Positions 1 to 5,674 of a DNA stretch of 6,361 nt are shown in pieces. The notes under the pieces are model-generated. The model saw only the letters and a list, made by a program, of their open reading frames with translations, was not told the origin of the DNA and searched no databases. The DNA comes from Thiomicrospira sp. UBA5634. GTDB lineage: Bacteria; Pseudomonadota; Gammaproteobacteria; Thiomicrospirales; Thiomicrospiraceae. The stretch's first letter is position 1; the number at the start of each line of letters is the position of its first letter. The DNA lies in contig DIJW01000094.1 of assembly GCA_002421475.1 (NCBI GenBank), forward strand, positions 1-6,361, written 5' to 3'. A program made the translations under genes and the position numbers.

Positions 1-447
1 CAATACATCTTCTGATAACGGGATTTTTAAGCTGATTTGAAATTTGACTTCGGTGTTATCCAACTCGCCATTGTCACGCAAGCTGGCATCTTGATAAGGC
101 GCATTATTCATCGGCGTAAAATGATGTGACGCAATCAACACATAATTTGGCCGATAAGGTAACATCACAAAGGGCTCAAACGCGTGCCGACGCTCGGCTT
201 GAATACGTTTTTCCAACGCACTGCTCTCACCATTTGGCACTGACTCTGTAGGCTCTTCACAATGCTCACGCAAATTTTGTAAACTTGCATCATCCACCCA
301 GTTTTGTAACGCTTGTTCAATGCAATCGGCACGGAAATTGACCGATGCTGAATCCGGTTCAGCACTGTCAGTCGTTTGCGCTATCGCTGTGGATATACAC
401 AACACCAGGCCTGGTAGTAAGCTAACTGCTGTACGCCTTAAAAGCAT
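1..447 (-). CDS. pldA: Outer-membrane phospholipase A (OMPLA), 5' part, runs off the left edge
   Basis: The first 149 codons are visible and the reading frame is still open at base 1. The product begins with a signal peptide (MLLRR, a hydrophobic stretch to about residue 20, then an AIA-Q cleavage site near 23/24). A variable acidic stretch follows. Next come two blocks typical of the phospholipase A1 (PldA) family: PFVMLPYRPNYVL at 92-104 and NTEVKFQISLKIPL at 131-144, the start of the beta-barrel. The family hydrolyses phospholipid acyl chains in the outer membrane as a calcium-dependent dimer. Its catalytic His/Ser/Asn lie further on, outside the window, so activity cannot be judged. The start is the ATG one base after the algC stop (TAATATG), with GAGG 13 bases upstream, so it is probably translated from the dut-algC transcript. 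A 12-bp palindrome lies in codons 11-15 of the signal peptide. The family call is confident; completeness is unknown. Confidence 0.82.
   Translation of the reverse strand, partial: MLLRRTAVSLLPGLVLCISTAIAQTTDSAEPDSASVNFRADCIEQALQNWVDDASLQNLREHCEEPTESVPNGESSALEKRIQAERRHAFEPFVMLPYRPNYVLIASHHFTPMNNAPYQDASLRDNGELDNTEVKFQISLKIPLSEDVL
404..415. repeat. Copy of the ACCAGGCCTGGT palindrome, inside the pldA signal peptide
   Basis: Exact 12-bp copy spanning codons 11-15 of pldA (Leu-Pro-Gly-Leu-Val), in the hydrophobic core of the signal peptide. This is a region where sequence is loosely constrained. The flanking bases do not extend the palindrome. Confidence 0.9.
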
Positions 448-448
448 A

Positions 449-1828
449 TTAAAACGGTAACCTCGCATTCGGTTCCAGCCGCAAAATTTGCTGGCGAAAT
501 ACAGTTTTAATACGCTCTAACACTTCCGCGTCATCACCCTCAAAACGTAACACGATATTCGGCGAGGTGTTGGACGCACGTACTAAACCCCAACCGTCAG
601 CATAATCGACACGTAATCCATCCAAAGTACAGCGCTCACCTTCATTAAATTCTGCTTGCGCAATAAACCGTTGCATAAAACGCACCGGTTCACCCTCTTT
701 CCTTGACCATTCGAGTTCCGGCGTCGCGACACCTTGTGGTAACTGGGCAAATAATTCACTCGCGGAAAGTGAGTGCGACGTGACTATTTGCAATAAACGC
801 GCCGCACTGTACAAACCATCATCAAACCCAAACCAGCGATGGGCAAAAAAAATGTGACCCGACATTTCTCCGGCCAACACCGCGCCGGTTTCACGCAATT
901 TAGTCTTCATCAGTGAATGGCCGGTTTTCCACATCACCGGTTGACCGCCGGCATCACTAATTACCCGTGCCAAACGTGAAGAACATTTAATATCAAACAC
1001 AATCGGCGCGCCCGGTTGTTGCGCTAAAACATCGCGCGCAAACAACATCATTTGTCGATCAGGATATAGAATTTGACCTTGTTCATCGACCACCCCGCAA
1101 CGGTCTCCATCGCCATCAAACGCCAGCCCAATATCGGCCTGCTCTTTTTTAACTGTACTGATTAAGGTTTGCAGGTTATCTGGTTTGGAAGGATCAGGAT
1201 GATGATGCGGGAAGTGACCGTCCACCTCACAAAATAACTCAACCAGCTCACAACCAAGTGCCCGCAACAGTTGCGGCGCAAATCTCCCCGCCACGCCATT
1301 ACCGCAATCCATCACCACTTTTAGCGGACGTGATAACTTAATTCGTTCAACGATCGCCTGTTGATAACTCGGCCAAATAGCCAAACGCTGACAATGCCCC
1401 TCACCAACAACAAAATCATTACGTCCAATCAAATCTCGTAAATTCTGTACCGCATCACCGTATAACGTTTGATCCGCCACCACCATCTTAATGCCGTTAT
1501 ACCCTGGTGGATTATGCGAACCTGTCACCACCGCGCAAGAGTTCAGCTTCGGCAAGGTTTTGGCGGCAAAATAGACCATCGGTGTGGTGACCTGCCCTAA
1601 ATCGACTAAATCCAATCCTGTGGATAACAATCCTTTTATTAACGCTTGGGTTAAACGCGGACTTGATAAACGACCGTCACGCCCCAACGCTAACTGAGTT
1701 TGTCCGGCACGAATCACTTGTGTGCCTAACGCGCGCCCAATCAACTCTACCGCCACCTCCGTTAAACTGTGATCCACCACCCCACGAATATCATATTCGC
1801 GAAAAATACTGGGGTTGATTAACGTCAT
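449..1828 (-). CDS. algC: Phosphomannomutase/phosphoglucomutase (AlgC type)
   Basis: This cytoplasmic enzyme interconverts hexose 6- and 1-phosphates (mannose, glucose). It supplies precursors for GDP-mannose, LPS core and exopolysaccharide. The product has 459 residues, close to the 463 of Pseudomonas AlgC, and shows all four active-site loops of the alpha-D-phosphohexomutase family. The phosphoserine loop TGSHNPPGYNG has its catalytic Ser at 104. The metal loop DGDGDR is at 238-243, the sugar-recognition loop GEMSGH at 320-325, and the phosphate-binding loop RASNTSPN at 417-424, followed by LRFEG. I chose the ATG at 1828 over an in-frame TTG two codons upstream. AAGGA sits 7 bases before the ATG but only 1 base before the TTG, and MTLINPSIFREYDIRG matches the usual family N-terminus. 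It lies 50 bases downstream of dut and 1 base upstream of pldA on the same strand, so all three are probably cotranscribed. The gene is intact. The choice of mannose or glucose as main substrate cannot be settled from sequence. Confidence 0.95.
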   Translation of the reverse strand: MTLINPSIFREYDIRGVVDHSLTEVAVELIGRALGTQVIRAGQTQLALGRDGRLSSPRLTQALIKGLLSTGLDLVDLGQVTTPMVYFAAKTLPKLNSCAVVTGSHNPPGYNGIKMVVADQTLYGDAVQNLRDLIGRNDFVVGEGHCQRLAIWPSYQQAIVERIKLSRPLKVVMDCGNGVAGRFAPQLLRALGCELVELFCEVDGHFPHHHPDPSKPDNLQTLISTVKKEQADIGLAFDGDGDRCGVVDEQGQILYPDRQMMLFARDVLAQQPGAPIVFDIKCSSRLARVISDAGGQPVMWKTGHSLMKTKLRETGAVLAGEMSGHIFFAHRWFGFDDGLYSAARLLQIVTSHSLSASELFAQLPQGVATPELEWSRKEGEPVRFMQRFIAQAEFNEGERCTLDGLRVDYADGWGLVRASNTSPNIVLRFEGDDAEVLERIKTVFRQQILRLEPNARLPF

Positions 1829-1835
1829 AGGCAAT

Positions 1836-1840
1836 TCCTT
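1836..1840 (-). promoter_or_regulatory. Ribosome binding site that decides the algC start
   Basis: AAGGA on the minus strand lies 7 bases before the ATG at 1828. It lies only one base before the alternative in-frame TTG at 1834, which is too close, so this site fixes the algC start at the ATG. Confidence 0.75.
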
Positions 1841-1849
1841 ACACCAAAT

Positions 1850-1861
1850 ACCAGGCCTGGT
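1850..1861. repeat. Copy of the ACCAGGCCTGGT palindrome, in the dut-algC gap
   Basis: Perfect 12-bp palindrome in the 50-base gap between dut and algC, 22-33 bases upstream of the algC ATG. It is identical to the copies at 404-415 and 3050-3061. It carries two CCWGG (Dcm-type) pentamers in a row, CCAGG and CCTGG, with GGCC at the centre. Confidence 0.9.
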
Positions 1862-1878
1862 GCTTTTTGATTATGTAA

Positions 1879-2340
1879 TTAATGGCTACCGGTGTGACCA
1901 AAACCACCAACACCGCGGTCAGTCGATTCACCAAACTCCGTCACTTCGGTAAACACCGGCTGCAACACCGGCACAATCACCAACTGGGCAATGCGTTCAC
2001 CGACTTCTATCGTATACGCGCTGTTGCCGCGATTCCAACAGGATACTTTTAATTCGCCTTGATAATCGGAATCAATCAACCCCACCAAATTGCCCAGCAC
2101 AATGCCATGTTTATGCCCAAGCCCTGAGCGCGGTAAAATCATCGCCGCCAGGCCTGCGTCATCCAAATGAATCGCCATACCGGTCGGAATTAAAATCGTT
2201 TCGCCCGGATTCACCGTTAACGGCGCCTCAATACAAGCACGTAAATCTAAACCCGCTGAACCACGTGTGGCGTAATACGGCAGTTCAATCTCTTTACCTA
2301 AACGTTTATCTAAAATTTTGTATTCCACTTGGATTGTCAT
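1879..2340 (-). CDS. dut: Deoxyuridine 5'-triphosphate nucleotidohydrolase (dUTPase)
   Basis: This homotrimeric cytoplasmic enzyme hydrolyses dUTP to dUMP and pyrophosphate. It keeps uracil out of DNA and feeds dTMP synthesis. The 153-residue product matches the usual bacterial length and carries all five dUTPase motifs in order. Motif 1 is AGLDLRA (29-35) and motif 2 is PRSGLG (70-75). Motif 3 is [14 protein letters not shown] (84-97), with catalytic Asp90 and base-stacking Tyr93. Motif 4 is GERIAQL (114-120), and motif 5 is the glycine-rich tail [10 protein letters not shown] (142-151). AGGG on the minus strand lies 6 bases before the ATG, supporting the start. It is the first gene of a dut-algC-pldA run and is divergent from arfB across a 156-base gap. 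In Pseudomonas dut lies between coaBC and algC; here algC is still next to it, but coaBC is about 3.3 kb away. Confidence 0.97.
   Translation of the reverse strand: MTIQVEYKILDKRLGKEIELPYYATRGSAGLDLRACIEAPLTVNPGETILIPTGMAIHLDDAGLAAMILPRSGLGHKHGIVLGNLVGLIDSDYQGELKVSCWNRGNSAYTIEVGERIAQLVIVPVLQPVFTEVTEFGESTDRGVGGFGHTGSH
2149..2156. repeat. 8-bp core (CAGGCCTG) of the palindrome inside dut
   Basis: CAGGCCTG within CCAGGCCTGC, in dut. Only the central 8 bases are self-complementary, so this may be a decayed or partial copy of the 12-bp element, or a chance match. An 8-mer is not surprising by itself. Confidence 0.35.
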
Positions 2341-2358
2341 GTTTTGCCCTTTTACTGC

Positions 2359-2389
2359 ACCATAATTGCTCGCTATTCTACTATCTCAA
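2359..2389 (-). promoter_or_regulatory. Possible promoter for dut-algC-pldA
   Basis: On the minus strand, TTGAGA (2389-2384) and TATGGT (2364-2359) are separated by 19 bases. A second possible -10, TAGAAT, lies at 2380-2375 but has no good partner. The match to sigma-70 boxes is modest and the spacer is long, so this is only a candidate in the divergent dut/arfB gap. Confidence 0.3.
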
Positions 2390-2425
2390 ATCTGAGCATG
2401 TTTAACGAACTACCGACAACTTGAT

Positions 2426-2454
2426 TTGGCTACCTCCAATTAGGCGGCTACAAT
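2426..2454 (+). promoter_or_regulatory. Probable sigma-70 promoter for arfB
   Basis: TTGGCT (2426-2431), a 17-base spacer, then TACAAT (2449-2454): four of six and five of six consensus bases at ideal spacing. A start site near 2461 would leave a leader of about 36 bases before the arfB ATG at 2497. Confidence 0.5.
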
Positions 2455-2496
2455 GAAACCTTATCGCGTCTGACAATGAAGGAAGCTGCCAACTTA

Positions 2497-2922
2497 ATGT
2501 TACAAATTACTCCGCAACTGACCATCAACGATAGTGAAATCGAGATTAAAGCGATTCGCGCCCAAGGTGCCGGCGGCCAAAACGTCAACAAGGTATCCTC
2601 GGCGGTGCATTTGCGTTTTGATATTCGCGCCAGTTCGTTGCCGGAAGAAATTAAAAACTCATTGCTGGATTTAACCGATCATCGCATCAGCAAAGACGGC
2701 GTTATCATTATTAAAGCGCAAACCTTTCGCACCCAAGAACAAAATCGAGACGCGGCGGTTGCGCGTTTAATTGAAGTGATCCAAAAGGCGCTGCAGCAAG
2801 AAAAACCCCGCATTGCCACCCGCCCGACCAAAGCCTCTAAAACCCGCCGTTTACATAGCAAAGCCATCAACAGCCAACGTAAAAGCTTGCGCAGCCGCGT
2901 AACAAACAATGACGGTACATGA
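2497..2922 (+). CDS. arfB: Peptidyl-tRNA hydrolase ArfB (YaeJ), ribosome rescue factor
   Basis: ArfB is a codon-independent release factor homologue. It enters stalled ribosomes lacking a stop codon and hydrolyses the peptidyl-tRNA, backing up tmRNA. The product has one class-I release-factor catalytic domain with the GGQ motif at 26-28 (IRAQGAGGQNVNK). It ends in a long basic tail (about 103-135, rich in Lys and Arg, with RPTKASKTRRLHSKA). In this family the tail sits in the empty mRNA channel. The codon-recognition domains of RF1/RF2 are absent, which separates ArfB from those factors. I chose the ATG at 2497, giving 141 residues, because from there the N-terminus aligns without gaps to E. 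coli YaeJ (140 residues). An in-frame ATG at 2476 adds seven unmatched residues and has no Shine-Dalgarno sequence. AAGGAAG at 2479-2485 precedes the chosen start at a longish 11 bases. It is probably transcribed alone from its own promoter. Confidence 0.93.
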   Translation: MLQITPQLTINDSEIEIKAIRAQGAGGQNVNKVSSAVHLRFDIRASSLPEEIKNSLLDLTDHRISKDGVIIIKAQTFRTQEQNRDAAVARLIEVIQKALQQEKPRIATRPTKASKTRRLHSKAINSQRKSLRSRVTNNDGT

Positions 2923-2959
2923 TATACGTAGCCATCTATTACCCCATCAAGCATTTCTA

Positions 2960-2989
2960 TTGGCAATTTAGCGGCCAAAAGCCTTAAAT
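2960..2989 (+). promoter_or_regulatory. Candidate promoter for the DUF4395-DUF302 unit
   Basis: TTGGCA (2960-2965, five of six consensus bases), an 18-base spacer, and TTAAAT (2984-2989, four of six) lie in the 149-base gap after arfB. A further -10-like TTTAAT lies at 3038-3043 without a clear -35. No other gene is visible in this gap, which is AT-rich. Confidence 0.35.
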
Positions 2990-3048
2990 AACTAAACCTT
3001 AATATTAACAAACTCTTATTTTTATCAAATCATGCAATTTAATATCAT

Positions 3049-3062
3049 CACCAGGCCTGGTG
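3049..3062. repeat. Longest palindrome copy, CACCAGGCCTGGTG, abutting a Shine-Dalgarno sequence
   Basis: A 14-bp perfect palindrome containing the ACCAGGCCTGGT element. Its last base is the first base of the GGGAGG ribosome binding site (3062-3067) of the DUF4395 gene, so anything bound here could affect translation or transcription of that unit. Confidence 0.9.
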
Positions 3063-3067
3063 GGAGG
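3062..3067 (+). promoter_or_regulatory. Ribosome binding site that decides the DUF4395 gene start
   Basis: GGGAGG ends 4 bases before the ATG at 3072. An in-frame GTG at 3060 overlaps this site and cannot be served by it, so the ATG is preferred. Confidence 0.7.
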
Positions 3068-3071
3068 CAAA

Positions 3072-3815
3072 ATGCTTAAATCAACTTTAAATGTGTTCAA
3101 AAACCTGTGGTTTCGCGATCCGAGTGAATCGCCTTTGTTCATCAACGATACCGTAGTGCGCATCCGCGCCGGCATTTTATTGGCTATACCGATTTATATG
3201 GCGTTTACTCTCTACGATGTGGTGTTTGTGTCCAGCTGGATTGTTGATGGCAACACCTCGGTAGACACCTATGAAATGACCATGGAAGGCCAAGTTATTT
3301 ATCAAGTCGAAGCCGTACGTCGAACCTATGACTGGACAGTTCAAACTTGGGTGCTGTTTTATGCGTTATTCGAAATGATCGCCGGCATGTCAAAGTATCT
3401 TTCACGTTTATCACCGACCATTCTTATTTCCAGCTTATTGTCGGTCAATCACCCAACCGTATGGAAACCGTTAATGCCAAAACGTTTTGCATGGACCATC
3501 GGTGCCTCTTTTATTATCGTATGCTTGGTTTTCTTTAATCCTGAAGTCGTCGCCGAATGGCTCAACAGCCTGTTTGGCACTAATGTCCCGACCACCTATA
3601 ACTATATGCCTTACTGGATTCCGCTGGTGTTAGTCTGGGTATGTTTAGGCTTTATGTGGATGGAAACCGTGCTGGGTTTCTGCGTCGGCTGCAAAGTGCA
3701 CGCTTTATTAGTGAAAGTAGGCGTATTAAAAGACGAATGTGATGCCTGTAACAATATCGACTGGGAAGCGATTGCACGCCGTAAACAACAGCGCGATCAA
3801 AACTCAACCGATTAA
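3072..3815 (+). CDS. DUF4395-like membrane protein with two C-terminal CxxC motifs
   Basis: Predicted inner-membrane protein of 247 residues. Hydrophobic segments lie at about 33-57, 90-106, 140-157 and 181-203, giving roughly four membrane spans. Features recalling the DUF4395 family are the VRIRAG start of the first span, the PKRFAWTIGA sequence before the third, and the ending GFCVGC. Cys204 and Cys207 form that CVGC motif. A second pair follows at Cys223 and Cys226 (ECDAC) in the soluble tail, before a charged C-terminus. Two close CxxC pairs suggest metal binding or thiol redox chemistry, but no function is established and this is inference. The loop between spans one and two (about 58-89) is polar and longer than I expect for the family. 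A DUF302 gene follows after 42 bases on the same strand, probably as an operon. The family assignment is from memory of motifs, not a search. Confidence 0.72.
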   Translation: MLKSTLNVFKNLWFRDPSESPLFINDTVVRIRAGILLAIPIYMAFTLYDVVFVSSWIVDGNTSVDTYEMTMEGQVIYQVEAVRRTYDWTVQTWVLFYALFEMIAGMSKYLSRLSPTILISSLLSVNHPTVWKPLMPKRFAWTIGASFIIVCLVFFNPEVVAEWLNSLFGTNVPTTYNYMPYWIPLVLVWVCLGFMWMETVLGFCVGCKVHALLVKVGVLKDECDACNNIDWEAIARRKQQRDQNSTD

Positions 3816-3857
3816 TTTTTAGCATTTATTAACACCTCATAACCATCAGGACATGCC

Positions 3858-4241
3858 ATGTATTATGTAGTTGAATCCGCAAAAACCTTTGAACAGGCCG
3901 CCGTTGACTTGGAAAATGCAGTTAAAGCCCACCAATTCGGCGTGCTACACATTCACGACTTAGGCCAGACTTTACGCTCAAAAGGATTCGAGTTTGCCGA
4001 GCAATGTCGCGTATTTGAAGTTTGTAGTCCGGCTCAAGCATCCAAAGTATTAGCGGTGGATATCAATCTTAATATGGCGTTACCCTGTCGTATTTCGGTG
4101 TTTACCGAAAACGGCGTCACCAAAATCGGCATGATTCGCCCCGAACCCATGTTGGCAACCTTGTCGCAAGATGCGCGTTTACGTACGATTGCACAACAAG
4201 TCGAAACCTCGTTGCAACAAATGATGAATCAAGCTAAATAA
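3858..4241 (+). CDS. DUF302 family protein
   Basis: Small protein of 127 residues without signal peptide or membrane segment, so probably cytoplasmic. It follows the DUF302 pattern. The N-terminal YYVVESAKTFEQAAVDLENAV is followed by FGVLHIHDL (27-35). Next come CRVFEVCSPAQASKVL (50-65), with the family's C-x-P motif at 56-58, and LPCRISVF (75-82). The short ending contains IRPEPML (93-99). Three cysteines (50, 56, 77) fall in the conserved parts. DUF302 has no firmly known biochemical role, so none is assigned. AGGA at 3848-3851 lies 6 bases before the ATG. It follows the DUF4395 gene by 42 bases with no hairpin between, so the two are probably cotranscribed and may act together. The family call is good; the cellular role is unknown. 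Confidence 0.82.
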   Translation: MYYVVESAKTFEQAAVDLENAVKAHQFGVLHIHDLGQTLRSKGFEFAEQCRVFEVCSPAQASKVLAVDINLNMALPCRISVFTENGVTKIGMIRPEPMLATLSQDARLRTIAQQVETSLQQMMNQAK

Positions 4242-4247
4242 ACCCGC

Positions 4248-4276
4248 TTGTTGATATGGACATTTGGCTTTAAGAT
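4248..4276 (+). promoter_or_regulatory. Weak candidate promoter for the GGDEF gene
   Basis: TTGTTG (4248-4253), 17 bases, then TAAGAT (4271-4276; four of six consensus bases). The -10 box falls within the left arm of the 4266-4296 inverted repeat. If it is real, a dimeric regulator at the repeat would cover the promoter and the mRNA would begin inside the repeat with a very short leader. Confidence 0.25.
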
Positions 4277-4296
4277 AAGCGTTTTATCTTAAAGCC
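4266..4296. repeat. 13-bp perfect inverted repeat (hairpin) just before the GGDEF gene
   Basis: GGCTTTAAGATAA (4266-4278) pairs perfectly with 4284-4296 around a 5-base loop (GCGTT). It ends 13 bases before the ATG at 4310. No T-run follows on either strand, so it is not a textbook intrinsic terminator. It could block read-through from the DUF302 gene, shape the leader of the GGDEF mRNA, or be an operator for a dimeric regulator. Confidence 0.85.
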
Positions 4297-4309
4297 CATT
4301 CACCGTAGC

Positions 4310-5674
4310 ATGAATATTCTCATTGTAGACCCATCAGTCAGTTATCGAAATGTTGTCAAACTCACCCTTAGTAATGAAGACACCCAAGTCACCGAAGCCA
4401 GCAGTGGCGCGGAGGGTTTAGCTTATTTAAAAAAACATAAACCTACCGCAATTTGCATTGCCCACGAACTGGGTGATATGGACAGTTTTAAGTTTCTTAA
4501 AGTGTTAAAGGTTAATACCATTTTAAGCAACATTCCTAAGTTTCTACTGACCTCAAACAACAGCCAAGACTTTAAACGTGAAGCCTACGACGCCGGTTTT
4601 ACCGAAATCTTTATCAAGTCCGACTTTCCTACCTTAAAACGCGCTTTACATAGTTTGATGCTGTATGCGACGCTCAATATTTCGGCACGCGTGTTATATG
4701 TTGAAGACACCCAAAGCACCGCGGACTATACCAGCCACATTATGAAAACGGCCGGCTGGGAGGTTGTACACGTCAAAAGCGGCGAAGATGCGGCAGCTTT
4801 ATTAGATAACAGCAAAAAACCATTTGATCTTGTGGTCACCGATTTAGTTTTAGAAGGCCAAATCAGCGGTATCGGATTAATTAATTTGATTCGCCAAGGG
4901 AACGAAAACATTCGTGACATTCCGATTCTGGCTGTATCCGGTTGGAATGATTTATTACGCCAAGTCTATGTGCTAAAACACGGTGCTGGTGATTTTATTG
5001 CCAAACCGTTTCACGAAACCGACTTTTTAGCCCGTGCGATTAACCTGATTATGGCCAAACGCGCTTTAGATGAGGCCATGAATGCCCAGCTAGCGTTATA
5101 TGAAAAAGCCAACCTCGACTCCCTCACCGAAGTGAATAATCGCCATTTTCTAGATGAGTTTGGTGACCAGTTAGTGAAAAGCGCGTTGGCTAAAAATGAA
5201 AGCATCTGTTTAATGCTGCTGGATGTGGATCACTTTAAACAAATTAATGACATGATGGGACACAGTGCCGGCGACGCCGTGCTTAAAACCGTGGCCAATA
5301 TACTAAAAAACACCCATCAACAACACGACATTATTGTACGGTTTGGCGGTGATGAATTTATCGTGCTCATTAAAGGTCAAAATCACCAACATGTTTTAGC
5401 GCGTGCCGAAAAAATTCGACAACAAGTTGAGCAATCAGAACCGCAAGGAATCAGTGTGAGCTGCACCATTGGCGTGGCTTATTATGATAAAAAAATCGCC
5501 GTGCAATTGGTGGCGTTATTAAAAAATATTGCTCGCGATACGCAGGATGAAGTGATCATTGATTTCGCCACCTTGTTTAAGGCAGCCGACCATTCGTTAT
5601 ATGTTGCCAAACAAGCCGGTCGTAACAAGGTGTGTATTAACAATCTGCTCGAACAAACCGAGCAGATTCATTAA
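4310..5674 (+). CDS. REC-REC-GGDEF response regulator, putative diguanylate cyclase
   Basis: The 454-residue cytoplasmic protein has the domain order of Caulobacter PleD. REC1 (about 1-120) is degenerate: ungapped alignment of its third strand (KPTAICIAHELGDMDSF) puts Ala51 at the phosphoacceptor site, although Asp7, Thr81 and Lys103 remain. REC2 (about 126-247) is intact, with Glu132/Asp133, phosphoacceptor Asp178, Ser210 and Lys232-Pro233. A short helix leads to the GGDEF domain (about 265-445), which should make c-di-GMP from two GTP. It has Asp305 (metal), Asn313 and Asp322 (guanine) and an intact GGDEF at 346-350. The inhibitory I-site is lost (QQHD at 337-340 instead of RxxD). About 18-20 extra residues lie between TIGVA and the final helix. 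The ATG is chosen because MNILIVDPS is the first receiver strand, but no Shine-Dalgarno sequence precedes it. No cognate kinase is in the window. Confidence 0.92.
   Translation: MNILIVDPSVSYRNVVKLTLSNEDTQVTEASSGAEGLAYLKKHKPTAICIAHELGDMDSFKFLKVLKVNTILSNIPKFLLTSNNSQDFKREAYDAGFTEIFIKSDFPTLKRALHSLMLYATLNISARVLYVEDTQSTADYTSHIMKTAGWEVVHVKSGEDAAALLDNSKKPFDLVVTDLVLEGQISGIGLINLIRQGNENIRDIPILAVSGWNDLLRQVYVLKHGAGDFIAKPFHETDFLARAINLIMAKRALDEAMNAQLALYEKANLDSLTEVNNRHFLDEFGDQLVKSALAKNESICLMLLDVDHFKQINDMMGHSAGDAVLKTVANILKNTHQQHDIIVRFGGDEFIVLIKGQNHQHVLARAEKIRQQVEQSEPQGISVSCTIGVAYYDKKIAVQLVALLKNIARDTQDEVIIDFATLFKAADHSLYVAKQAGRNKVCINNLLEQTEQIH

Noticed and set aside
165..365. A 66-codon minus-strand frame
   Set aside because: It is out of frame with pldA, whose signal peptide and OMPLA motifs run through the same bases on the same strand. 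The product of this frame has no recognisable feature.
2386..2397. Small inverted repeat CTCA-AATC-TGAG in the dut/arfB gap
   Set aside because: Only four base pairs with a four-base loop, which is expected by chance in a gap of this size.
2968..2988. Hairpin after arfB (TTTA..GGC CAAAA GCC.TAAA)
   Set aside because: The arms have unequal internal mismatches and no T-run follows, so it is too weak to call a terminator.
2679..3011. A 110-codon minus-strand frame over the end of arfB
   Set aside because: It is antisense to the basic tail of arfB, its composition is that of an antisense frame (many Leu/Arg/Ser), and no ribosome site or family motif is visible.
4266..4296. Calling the 13-bp inverted repeat an intrinsic terminator
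   Set aside because: No T-run follows on either strand and the stem is AT-rich in its upper half. I left it as a repeat with open function.
3347..5205. Short frames at 3347-3538 (+), 4726-4920 (-) and 5011-5205 (-)
   Set aside because: All are nested within well-supported genes (DUF4395 and the REC-REC-GGDEF gene) in other frames and show no domain or start signal of their own.
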